DNA of 11,902 nt from Micrococcaceae bacterium UBA6021. GTDB lineage: Bacteria > Actinomycetota > Actinomycetes > Actinomycetales > Micrococcaceae. The translations under genes were made by a program, and so were the position numbers. The stretch is taken from NCBI GenBank assembly GCA_002427975.1, contig DIZT01000102.1, positions 5,801-17,702 on the forward strand, given 5' to 3'. Below the pieces are notes generated by a model. The model saw only the letters and a program-made list of their open reading frames with translations, was not told where the DNA came from and ran no database searches. This document shows positions 6,664 to 11,902 of this stretch, piece after piece (the stretch's first letter is position 1; every line of letters begins with the position of its first letter).

Positions 6664-7920
6664 ATGGCTGTTGAGGACATCGTGATTGCGGGCGGCGGCC
6701 TGGCCGGCGCCACCGCTGCCAGGACCCTGCGGGCGGAAGGGTTCACCGGTCCGGTGACCATCGTCGGCGCCGAGAGCCATCACCCCTACCTGCGGCCGCC
6801 GCTGTCCAAGGAGTATCTGCTGGGCAAGGCCGCCGAGGACGCCGTCCCGGTGGTGCCGGCAGGCTGGTACTCCGAGAACGACGTCGGCCTCCGCCTGGGT
6901 GCCCGCGTCACCGGCATCAGGCCGGACACCAGGACGGTGGAACTGGACGACGGAACTTCCCTCGCCTACGGCTCCCTGCTGCTCGCCACGGGGGCAACGC
7001 CCCGGACCCTGCGCCTGCCCGGGAGTGACTTGGCCGGGGTGTCAACGTTCCGCACCCTGGATGACAGCCGGGGGTTGCGCAGCAGCCTGGCAGCGGGCGG
7101 CAGGAACGTGGTGATGATCGGCTCCGGCTGGATCGGCATGGAGCTTGCTGCGGCCGCCGCCACCTACGGCAACAACGTCACTCTCCTCGGCCTGGAGGAC
7201 ATCCCGCTGGCCAGCGCCATTGGTCCTGACCTTGGACGGTTCTTCCGCGTACTCCACGAAGCCAACGGCGTGAGCTTCCGCCTTCCTGCCTCAGCGCGGG
7301 AGCTCACCGGCGCCGGCGGGGCTGTCACCGGTGTGATCACCGACTCCGGGGAAGTGCTCCCGGCGGACATTGTGGTCATCGCCGTGGGCGTGGTTCCCGA
7401 GACCGGACTGGCCCAGGCGGCGGGCCTGGCAATGGACAACGGGATCCTCACGGACGCCTCGCTGCGGACCAGTGCGCCCGGCATTTTTGCCGCCGGCGAC
7501 GTCGCCAATGCCCTGCACCCCTTCACCGGCCAGCATCACCGCAGCGAGCACTGGTCCAACGCCCTGAACGGCGGCAAAGTGGCAGCCAGGGCGATGCTCG
7601 GCCAGGACGCCGTCCTGAGCTCGATCCCGTATTTCTACACAGACCAGTTCGACATCAGCATGGAATACTCCGGCTTCCCGGCATTGGCCGCGGGCGCTGA
7701 ACCCGTGATCCGGGGCTCGCTGGCGGACAAGGAGTTCATCGCGTTCTGGCAGCAGGATTCCAGGGTTGTGGCCGGAATGAGTGTCAACTGGCCACGAAAG
7801 CCACAGCCGGGGGCACAGAAGACCATCAAAGCTCTCATCTCGGCGAGGACGCCGGTTTCGGCGGAGCGGCTGGCCGACGGCGCGACGGGACTCGATCAGC
7901 TCCTGCCGGAGGCAGCCTGA
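6664..7920 (+). CDS. FAD-dependent NAD(P)H:ferredoxin/rubredoxin reductase-like oxidoreductase
   Basis: This 418-residue cytoplasmic flavoprotein should pass electrons from NAD(P)H via FAD to a small iron-sulfur protein. It has the N-terminal FAD-binding motif GGGLAG (10-15), RPPLSKEYL (44-52) typical of the putidaredoxin/rubredoxin reductase type, ATGATPR (108-114), a second dinucleotide fold GSGWIGME (153-160) for NAD(P)H, and GDVAN (278-282) closing the FAD site. The C-terminal region with PYFYTDQFD is the reductase C-terminal domain of this family. The ATG at 6664 begins the conserved region; GAGCGG just upstream is a weak ribosome site. No ferredoxin, rubredoxin, cytochrome P450 or Rieske oxygenase gene lies nearby, so the partner is unknown. 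Its 3' end overlaps the convergent cysteine desulfurase gene by 25 nt. Confidence 0.9.
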   Translation: MAVEDIVIAGGGLAGATAARTLRAEGFTGPVTIVGAESHHPYLRPPLSKEYLLGKAAEDAVPVVPAGWYSENDVGLRLGARVTGIRPDTRTVELDDGTSLAYGSLLLATGATPRTLRLPGSDLAGVSTFRTLDDSRGLRSSLAAGGRNVVMIGSGWIGMELAAAAATYGNNVTLLGLEDIPLASAIGPDLGRFFRVLHEANGVSFRLPASARELTGAGGAVTGVITDSGEVLPADIVVIAVGVVPETGLAQAAGLAMDNGILTDASLRTSAPGIFAAGDVANALHPFTGQHHRSEHWSNALNGGKVAARAMLGQDAVLSSIPYFYTDQFDISMEYSGFPALAAGAEPVIRGSLADKEFIAFWQQDSRVVAGMSVNWPRKPQPGAQKTIKALISARTPVSAERLADGATGLDQLLPEAA

Positions 7921-9128
7921 CGCGCCACTGTTCCGGCAGTCTGAATCGACGATTCATGCCCGGCCATCCCCGCCTGGCGGGCTCGCTGGTAGGCGCCTGG
8001 GAGGGCTGCCAGCAAGGCGTCCACGTCCGCGTCGGTTGAGGCGTGTCCCAGCGTGAAGCGCTGCGCGCCGCGGGCCGTCTCCTCGTCCAGCCCCATGGCC
8101 AGCAGCACGTGGGACGGGCGCGGGACACCGGCTGTGCAGGCTGATCCGGTGGAGGATTCCACCCCCGCCAGGTCCAGCAGGAACAACAGCGAATCGCCTT
8201 CGCAGCCAGGGAACGTGAAATGCGCATTGCCAGGCAGCCGCCCCTCCCCCGGGGCGCCGCGGAGCACAGCTTCGGGCACACGCTCGAGGACGGCGTCGAT
8301 CAGCCTGTCGCGCAGGGCCGCGATCCTGGCGGACTCCGCGGAAAGCTGCGCGGTGGCCGCTTCGGCAGCCGCGGCGAAGGCGGCGATGGACGCCGTGTCC
8401 AGCGTCCCGGAGCGGACGTCGCGTTCCTGGCCGCCGCCGTGCTGCACCGGGGTCAGCTTGACGGCCCGGCCCAGCAGGAGGGCACCCACGCCCACCGGTC
8501 CGCCGATCTTGTGCCCGGAAACCGACATTGCGTCCAGTCCGGAGGCTTTGAAATCCACCGGCAGCGATCCGAACGCCTGCACGGCGTCCGAATGAACCGG
8601 CACCCCCGCGGCGTGCGCCAGCTCCACAATCCTGTGCACGGGCTGGATGGTGCCCACTTCGTTGTTGGCCCACATGACCGTCACCAGCGCAATGGTCCCG
8701 GGTTCCCGGGCCAGTTCGGCGGCGAGGACGTCAAGGTCCACAACGCCCTCGCTGTCCACCGGAAGCCACGTGACAGCGGCGTCCTCGTGCCGCTCCAGCC
8801 ATTCCACCGTGTCCAGCACCGCATGATGCTCGACGGCGGAGCAGAGGATCCGCCGCCGGGCCGGGTCTTCGCCGGAGCGGGACCAGAACAGGCCCTTGAC
8901 GGCCAGGTTGTCCGACTCAGTTCCCCCGGATGTGAAGATGACCTCGGAGGGATGGGCGCCGGCCGCCGTCGCGATTGTTTCCCTCGCGTCCTCCACGGAA
9001 CGACGGGCACGGCGGCCTGAGCCGTGCAGGGAGGACGGGTTGCCGGTGCGGACCAGCTCCCGGGTCAGGGCTGCCAGCGCCTCGGCAGAAAGTGGCGTGG
9101 TGGCTGCATGATCGAGGTAGACGGACAC
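7896..9128 (-). CDS. Cysteine desulfurase, class V aminotransferase fold (IscS/NifS type)
   Basis: This PLP enzyme converts cysteine to alanine and holds the sulfur as a persulfide for transfer to acceptors such as MnmA or Fe-S scaffold proteins. The 410-residue protein shows [10 protein letters not shown] at the start, [10 protein letters not shown] (67-76), EHHAVLD with the ring-stacking His101, HSDAVQ with Asp181 and Gln184 contacting PLP, SGHKIGG with the Schiff-base Lys207, [12 protein letters not shown], and the catalytic loop STGSACTAG with Cys331. The last 30 or so residues (after LAALPGAY) look like a non-conserved tail, and they cover the overlap with the convergent reductase gene. 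The start is a GTG at 9128: no in-frame ATG is available, no Shine-Dalgarno sequence precedes it, and a -10 box sits at leaderless spacing. Group I IscS/NifS and the YrvO/NifZ-type donor of MnmA are both possible; nearby mnmA favours a tRNA-thiolation role, without excluding Fe-S assembly. Confidence 0.95.
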   Translation of the reverse strand: MSVYLDHAATTPLSAEALAALTRELVRTGNPSSLHGSGRRARRSVEDARETIATAAGAHPSEVIFTSGGTESDNLAVKGLFWSRSGEDPARRRILCSAVEHHAVLDTVEWLERHEDAAVTWLPVDSEGVVDLDVLAAELAREPGTIALVTVMWANNEVGTIQPVHRIVELAHAAGVPVHSDAVQAFGSLPVDFKASGLDAMSVSGHKIGGPVGVGALLLGRAVKLTPVQHGGGQERDVRSGTLDTASIAAFAAAAEAATAQLSAESARIAALRDRLIDAVLERVPEAVLRGAPGEGRLPGNAHFTFPGCEGDSLLFLLDLAGVESSTGSACTAGVPRPSHVLLAMGLDEETARGAQRFTLGHASTDADVDALLAALPGAYQRARQAGMAGHESSIQTAGTVARQAASGRS

Positions 9129-9134
9129 GCATCA

Positions 9135-9140
9135 ATTCTA
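9135..9140 (-). promoter_or_regulatory. -10 box for a leaderless cysteine desulfurase mRNA
   Basis: TAGAAT (minus strand, 9140-9135) matches the -10 consensus at five of six bases. Six bases (TGATGC) separate it from the GTG at 9128, so normal initiation spacing places the first transcribed base at or beside the start codon. There is no recognisable -35 at 17 nt and no ribosome site, both compatible with leaderless transcription, which is common in actinobacteria. Confidence 0.45.
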
Positions 9141-9153
9141 GCGGCGCCAAGGC

Positions 9154-9178
9154 GGCGGACGGGCGGGCCCGGACCGCC
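9154..9178 (-). terminator. GC-rich hairpin between regulator and cysteine desulfurase genes, possible U-less terminator
   Basis: GGCGG (9154-9158) pairs with CCGCC (9174-9178), and CGGG (9060+100, i.e. 9160-9163) with CCCG (9168-9171), around a 4-nt loop with small internal mismatches. It begins 5 nt after the regulator stop on the minus strand. No U-run follows, only GCCTTGG, so a rho-independent stop is uncertain; it could be partial or act on RNA stability. If it stops transcription, the desulfurase relies on its own -10 box. Confidence 0.35.
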
Positions 9179-9183
9179 AGGTG

Positions 9184-9819
9184 TCAGGGCGGGGTGATCC
9201 TGGCGCAGCACTGGCCCGGCACGCTGTTCGGCGCGACGCGCTCCTCCGGCTCACCGCACGCCGCAGCCGCGCCCTGCAGAAATGATCCGTTCATGGCGCA
9301 CACCACGTCCGGGTGGCCGTCCGAGAGCCGATGGAACGGGCAGTTCACCAGCGCAAAGCCGCCCGCGCCGTCGGGCCGGGGCTGGTAGCCCTCCCCGGCG
9401 ATAAAATCCTCCAGGCTTGCAGCTCCTGCGGCCATCGCCTGGCCCTTGCGGTACGACGTAGCCAGCAGAGAGTCCCCCACCACGCCGCCCGTCGCTGTGG
9501 AGTCCTCGATGGCCGCGGCCAGCAGCTCCCCGGCGAGGTCGTAGTTCCGGTCAGGCACGGAAGCACCGACTTCACTTGCTGCCTGCCGGTACATTTTCGC
9601 CGGCCGCCCGGAGCCGGGGCCTGATTTCCCGGATGACTTTTGGAATTCCACCGCCAGGAGTCCGTCCTGGACCAGCCTGTCGAGGTGGAACGACGCCGTG
9701 CTCCTCGGCAGCCCCAGGGCCATTGCGGCGTCGTCGCGCCCCACGGCGGCGTCGGAAGCGGCAATCAGCTCAAAAAGCTGCCGGCGCTTCTCGTCGCCCA
9801 AAGAAGCCACGGCCGCCAT
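9184..9819 (-). CDS. Winged-helix transcriptional regulator with C-terminal cysteine cluster (ArsR/SufR-like)
   Basis: This 211-residue protein should bind DNA as a dimer. The N-terminal winged helix-turn-helix spans about residues 5-60, with recognition region GLPRSTASFHLDRLVQDGLL, followed by a basic Gly-rich wing (about 62-78) ending GRPAKMYR. The C-terminal domain has NCPFHRLSDGHPDVVC, then Cys188 and PGQCC, giving cysteines 160, 174, 188, 204 and 205 with spacings of 13, 13 and 15 residues. That layout resembles the cluster-binding cysteines near the C-terminus of SufR regulators, so an Fe-S or metal/redox sensor is likely but inferred. I chose the ATG at 9819 with GGAG 9 nt upstream; a GTG at 9846 (nine extra residues, GAGGGG upstream) is a real alternative. 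It diverges from the DoxX gene and precedes the cysteine desulfurase by 55 nt. Confidence 0.88.
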   Translation of the reverse strand: MAAVASLGDEKRRQLFELIAASDAAVGRDDAAMALGLPRSTASFHLDRLVQDGLLAVEFQKSSGKSGPGSGRPAKMYRQAASEVGASVPDRNYDLAGELLAAAIEDSTATGGVVGDSLLATSYRKGQAMAAGAASLEDFIAGEGYQPRPDGAGGFALVNCPFHRLSDGHPDVVCAMNGSFLQGAAAACGEPEERVAPNSVPGQCCARITPP

Positions 9820-9858
9820 GCGGCGGCTCCATGGAAGTCTGCGCACCCTGTGCCCCTC

Positions 9859-9864
9859 ACTCTA
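9859..9864 (-). promoter_or_regulatory. Possible -10 box for the regulator gene
   Basis: TAGAGT (minus strand, 9864-9859) has the TAnnnT form. Transcription from about 9852 would give a 33-nt leader to the ATG at 9819, but only about 6 nt to the alternative GTG at 9846, so it supports the ATG start. No good -35 is visible at 17 nt. It overlaps the first TCTAAAA half-site, which would suit autorepression. Confidence 0.3.
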
Positions 9865-9926
9865 AAAACAACATCTATTGCTTAATGTCGCCCATCTTTC
9901 TAAAATAATCATACCTACTTTTAGAA
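9861..9926 (+). promoter_or_regulatory. Candidate operator: three TCTAAAA half-sites in the divergent spacer
   Basis: TTCTAAAA (9898-9905) and TTTTAGAA (9919-9926) form a perfect 8-bp inverted repeat with a 13-nt spacer. A third copy, TCTAAAA, lies at 9861-9867 in the same orientation as the left arm, 38 nt away. The left arm overlaps the plus-strand -10 box, the right arm overlaps the DoxX ribosome site, and the third copy overlaps the possible -10 box of the regulator gene. A dimeric regulator bound here could repress both directions. The natural candidate is the divergently encoded winged-helix protein. Confidence 0.5.
9878..9906 (+). promoter_or_regulatory. Predicted DoxX gene promoter
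   Basis: TTGCTT (9878-9883) and TAAAAT (9901-9906) are separated by exactly 17 nt. The -10 matches at five of six bases. Transcription from about 9913 would leave a 24-nt leader ending with the strong ribosome site AGAAGGAG (9923-9930), 6 nt before the ATG. The AT-rich stretch stands out against the GC-rich surroundings. Confidence 0.6.
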
Positions 9927-9936
9927 GGAGTTCACC

Positions 9937-10365
9937 ATGCCAACGAACGCGAAAATCAACGCAGACGGTCGGCTTCAGGCGATGGCACCGGACAGGCAGG
10001 CGTTCTTCCTGCTGCGCACCGTGTTCACCGTCGCCCCGATTCTCTTCGGACTGGACAAGTTCACCAATGTCCTGACCGACTGGACCAGCTACCTCGCCCC
10101 GGTTGCCACGTCAGTGGTGCCGGTGTCGGCGCAGACCTTTATGTACATCGTCGGCGTGGTGGAGATCATTGCCGGCATCGCGGTGGCGGTCCGTCCCCGG
10201 TTCGGTTCCCTGCTGGTGGCCGTCTGGCTGTTGGGAATCATCATCAACCTGCTGGTCCTGGGCAGTTTCTACGACGTGGCCTTGCGGGACTTCGGCTTGG
10301 TCGTCGCCGCCCTTGCCCTGAACCGCCTCTCCCCCGCCGGGTCCCGGCGCAGGCCGGGCAAGTAA
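9937..10365 (+). CDS. DoxX family integral membrane protein
   Basis: This small inner-membrane protein has 142 residues. After a polar N-terminus of about 20 residues there are four hydrophobic helices, at about 22-41, 66-86, 88-108 and 111-130, and a basic C-terminal tail (SRRRPGK). The segment RTVFTVAPILFGLDKFTN is the usual first-helix motif of the DoxX family, and VGVVEIIAGIAVAVRPRFGS fits its second helix and turn. The family name comes from a thiosulfate:quinone oxidoreductase subunit of Acidianus; in Mycobacterium tuberculosis a DoxX protein joins SseA and SodA in a membrane oxidoreductase complex. Many DoxX proteins remain uncharacterised, so a link to redox or sulfur stress is inference here. 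The ATG at 9937 has AGAAGGAG 6 nt upstream. Its promoter and ribosome site overlap the candidate operator shared with the divergent cysteine-rich regulator. Confidence 0.9.
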   Translation: MPTNAKINADGRLQAMAPDRQAFFLLRTVFTVAPILFGLDKFTNVLTDWTSYLAPVATSVVPVSAQTFMYIVGVVEIIAGIAVAVRPRFGSLLVAVWLLGIIINLLVLGSFYDVALRDFGLVVAALALNRLSPAGSRRRPGK

Positions 10366-10385
10366 CCGGTCCCGCAAGTAACCGG
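10358..10385 (+). repeat. Short tandem duplication across the DoxX stop codon
   Basis: The 12-mer GCAAGTAACCGG occurs at 10358-10369 and again at 10374-10385, a 16-bp period. The first copy contains the TAA stop of the DoxX gene; the second copy repeats the Lys-stop context downstream. No T-run or convincing terminator hairpin is seen in the 30 nt between this gene and the convergent lipoprotein gene. Confidence 0.7.
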
Positions 10386-10395
10386 CACGGAACGG

Positions 10396-11070
10396 CTAGT
10401 TCGACGGCGGGACCACCAGGAGGCGTTCTGCGACGTCGGCCCGGGCGGCTGCCAGTGTGGCGGCGTCCGGGCAGGCCACGGAAATGTAGACCGATGACGC
10501 GGCGGTGCCGAAAACCCTGGCCATGACGGCCGTGGACCTGATGCCCGGTTGGCCGGGTTTCTCCAGCACCAGCACCTCGGCCGCCGGCCCCGGTTTGCCC
10601 GGCTCGCCGCCCCACCGCAGCGTCGCCGTCTTCAGGTAGCCGGGCAGGATGCTCGGGTCCAGGTACGTGAAGAGGCCAACGGTTGACTCCTTGTCGTCCT
10701 TGAGCGCCAGCGGGTCCTGGTTGGTGCGGACCTTGGCCGCCACCAGGCAGCCATCGGCCTTCAGGTACTGGCTCCCGCCGGCCACGTTCTGCTTAACCTG
10801 CTGCCAGCCGGGTGCCTCCTTGAGTCCGTCGGAGATCCCCACGGGAACCCCGGCGGCCAGTGAACCGCCGGCCGAGAACGGCATATCCTTGGCGGCCACC
10901 GCTGCTGCGTCGTGGCCCGGTGTGATGGTGGGAGTGGCCAGCGCGGTGACGGTTGGCTCCACTTTCGGGGCGGCGGGGTCCGGCACGCCAACACTGCATC
11001 CGCCCAACGCCGTCGAGCCCAGCAGCGCCCCCGCCACAAGTACTGCCGCAACCTGTGCCTTCACGTCCAC
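10396..11070 (-). CDS. Hypothetical exported lipoprotein
   Basis: I do not recognise the family. The 224-residue product has a short N-terminus with one lysine, a hydrophobic stretch (about 6-22) and a lipobox ALGGC with the lipidated cysteine at residue 25, then a Pro/Ala/Thr-rich linker (about 28-58), so it should be anchored outside the membrane. The folded part runs from about 60 to 220 and contains two further cysteines, Cys108 (KADGCLVAAK) and Cys200 (YISVACPDA), which could form a disulfide. The pattern of an early conserved Cys and a late SVACP-like strand suggests one small alpha/beta domain. The start is GTG; 11070 is used, but a GTG two codons later (11064) is equally plausible, and no strong ribosome site decides. 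It lies 68 nt downstream of the lipid kinase gene on the same strand; a TAGACT box (11121-11116) may give it a separate promoter. Confidence 0.75.
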   Translation of the reverse strand: MDVKAQVAAVLVAGALLGSTALGGCSVGVPDPAAPKVEPTVTALATPTITPGHDAAAVAAKDMPFSAGGSLAAGVPVGISDGLKEAPGWQQVKQNVAGGSQYLKADGCLVAAKVRTNQDPLALKDDKESTVGLFTYLDPSILPGYLKTATLRWGGEPGKPGPAAEVLVLEKPGQPGIRSTAVMARVFGTAASSVYISVACPDAATLAAARADVAERLLVVPPSN

Positions 11071-11138
11071 CCCAACATGCTCGCCCGGACGGCCAGCCTG
11101 CCGTCACCCTCCAAGAGTCTAGACGCCAACCGCGGCAC

Positions 11139-11902
11139 CTACGCGAGCACGCGGACCGCGCCGGGAACCACTTCGATGGTGAGGGGCAGCGCACCGATCC
11201 TCTCGCCGTCGGCATAGGCCTGAATGTTGGCAGCCGAAATCTGCACCTTCCGGACCTGCCGGATCTCCACTGCCGGGTGCCCGAGGTGCCGGCCGGAGAA
11301 AACCTTGGGAAACACTGCCAGGAAGGCCCCCCGCGACAGGGGCTTGACGATGAACAGGTCCAGGAGCCCGTCGTCGACCCGCGCCGCCGGCGTGATCCGC
11401 ATGCCCCCGCCGATGGACTGGCCGTTGGCCACGGAGATCAGCATGGCCCCCTGCCGCCAGGTGTCGCCGTCGTCGGACGCCGTGAAATCGGTGACCGTGT
11501 AGTCAATGGCACGGAAGGTGGCCAGCTCGCGCACCATCGCCAGGTTGTAACGGGACCGCCCGCGCGGCCACCGCCATGCGTTGGCCCTGGCATTGACGGC
11601 GGCATCGAAACCTGCCGAAACCACGCAGGCAAACCATCGTGGCGGACCGTCGCCGGTGATCCTGCCCAGGTCCATGGGCCGGCCACCTGTCACCAGTGCC
11701 GCGGCGATGCGACTGCAGGCCGCGGGGACGTCGTCGAGCGGCACACCCAGTGCCCGTGCCGTGTCATTGCCGGTTCCGCTCGGCACGATCCCCAACGGCA
11801 CGCGGTCCCATTCCGAGCCCGCCAGCACATTCACGGCCAGGTGCACCAGGCCGTCGCCGCCTACCACCACCAGCGCATCAAGTTCGGAAACCGTCTGGAA
11901 TG
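11139..11902 (-). CDS. Diacylglycerol kinase family lipid kinase (DagK/YegS type), 5' part beyond the window
   Basis: Proteins of this family phosphorylate diacylglycerol or related lipids (sphingosine kinase, YegS/BmrU-type) with ATP at the membrane surface. The frame is open from the right edge to the TAG at 11139, showing 253 residues; the N-terminal roughly 50-90 residues are missing. The nucleotide-binding motif is seen as VVVGGDGLVH and the second hallmark as PLGIVPSGTGNDTARALGVP. Later parts include DLGRI, an ISVANGQSIGGGM block and DDGLLDLFIVKP, all typical of the C-terminal beta-sandwich domain, and the end AYADGERIGALPLTIEVVPGAVRVL matches the usual DGE motif and C-terminus. In the family the GGDG motif is more often followed by T; here it is L. 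Substrate cannot be told from sequence; a phosphatidic-acid recycling or phospholipid role is most likely. Confidence 0.93.
   Translation of the reverse strand, partial: FQTVSELDALVVVGGDGLVHLAVNVLAGSEWDRVPLGIVPSGTGNDTARALGVPLDDVPAACSRIAAALVTGGRPMDLGRITGDGPPRWFACVVSAGFDAAVNARANAWRWPRGRSRYNLAMVRELATFRAIDYTVTDFTASDDGDTWRQGAMLISVANGQSIGGGMRITPAARVDDGLLDLFIVKPLSRGAFLAVFPKVFSGRHLGHPAVEIRQVRKVQISAANIQAYADGERIGALPLTIEVVPGAVRVLA

Noticed and set aside
8220..9020. 266-codon open frame on the plus strand opposite the cysteine desulfurase
   Set aside because: The minus-strand enzyme has all catalytic residues; the plus-strand frame is its shadow.
9869..9880. CAAC-ATCT-ATTG in the regulator/doxX spacer, reminiscent of the CAAC-N6-GTTG site bound by cyanobacterial SufR
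   Set aside because: The spacing is 4 rather than 6 and the right half is ATTG instead of GTTG, so the match is too weak; the TCTAAAA repeats are a better operator candidate.
11088..11105. GACGGC/GCCGTC 6-bp hairpin between the lipid kinase and lipoprotein genes
   Set aside because: Short stem without a U-run in GC-rich DNA; not enough to call a terminator.

Overview
The window is GC-rich DNA whose real genes show strong G/C bias at third codon positions. The protein families are typical of Actinobacteria; a soil Micrococcaceae genome such as Arthrobacter or Pseudarthrobacter is my best guess from the general look of the proteins, not a tested assignment. I see no rRNA, tRNA, CRISPR array, insertion sequence or phage gene. 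It reads as chromosomal housekeeping and transport DNA.

Region 1 (1-5156, all minus strand) is a peptide-type ABC importer operon. In transcription order it encodes a family 5 solute-binding lipoprotein, a DppB/OppB permease, a DppC/OppC permease and a fused double ATPase that runs off the left edge. The last three genes are translationally coupled by 1-nt and 4-nt overlaps. A long hairpin without a U-tract sits between the binding-protein gene and the first permease, where it could hold binding-protein mRNA above permease mRNA. The 175-nt region upstream holds a leader hairpin and a perfect palindrome that probably ends the preceding gene.

Region 2 (5332-9128) concerns tRNA thiolation and sulfur. 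mnmA (minus strand) encodes the tRNA 2-thiouridylase and a class V cysteine desulfurase (minus strand) is its plausible sulfur donor. Between them, on the plus strand, lies a FAD-dependent ferredoxin/rubredoxin-reductase-like gene. It shares a back-to-back promoter region with mnmA and its 3' end overlaps the desulfurase gene by 25 nt. The desulfurase has no Shine-Dalgarno sequence but a good -10 box placed for a leaderless GTG start.

Region 3 (9184-10365) is a divergent pair: a winged-helix regulator with five cysteines near its C-terminus (SufR-like in plan), and a DoxX-family membrane protein. Their 117-nt spacer carries three copies of a TCTAAAA half-site around a clear promoter. The regulator is also directly upstream of the cysteine desulfurase on the same strand. 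A redox- or Fe-S-responsive regulator controlling DoxX, and perhaps cysteine desulfurization, is the most interesting idea in the window, but it is inference.

Region 4 (10396-11902, minus strand) holds an unrecognised lipoprotein and, upstream of it, a diacylglycerol kinase family lipid kinase whose N-terminus lies beyond the right edge.
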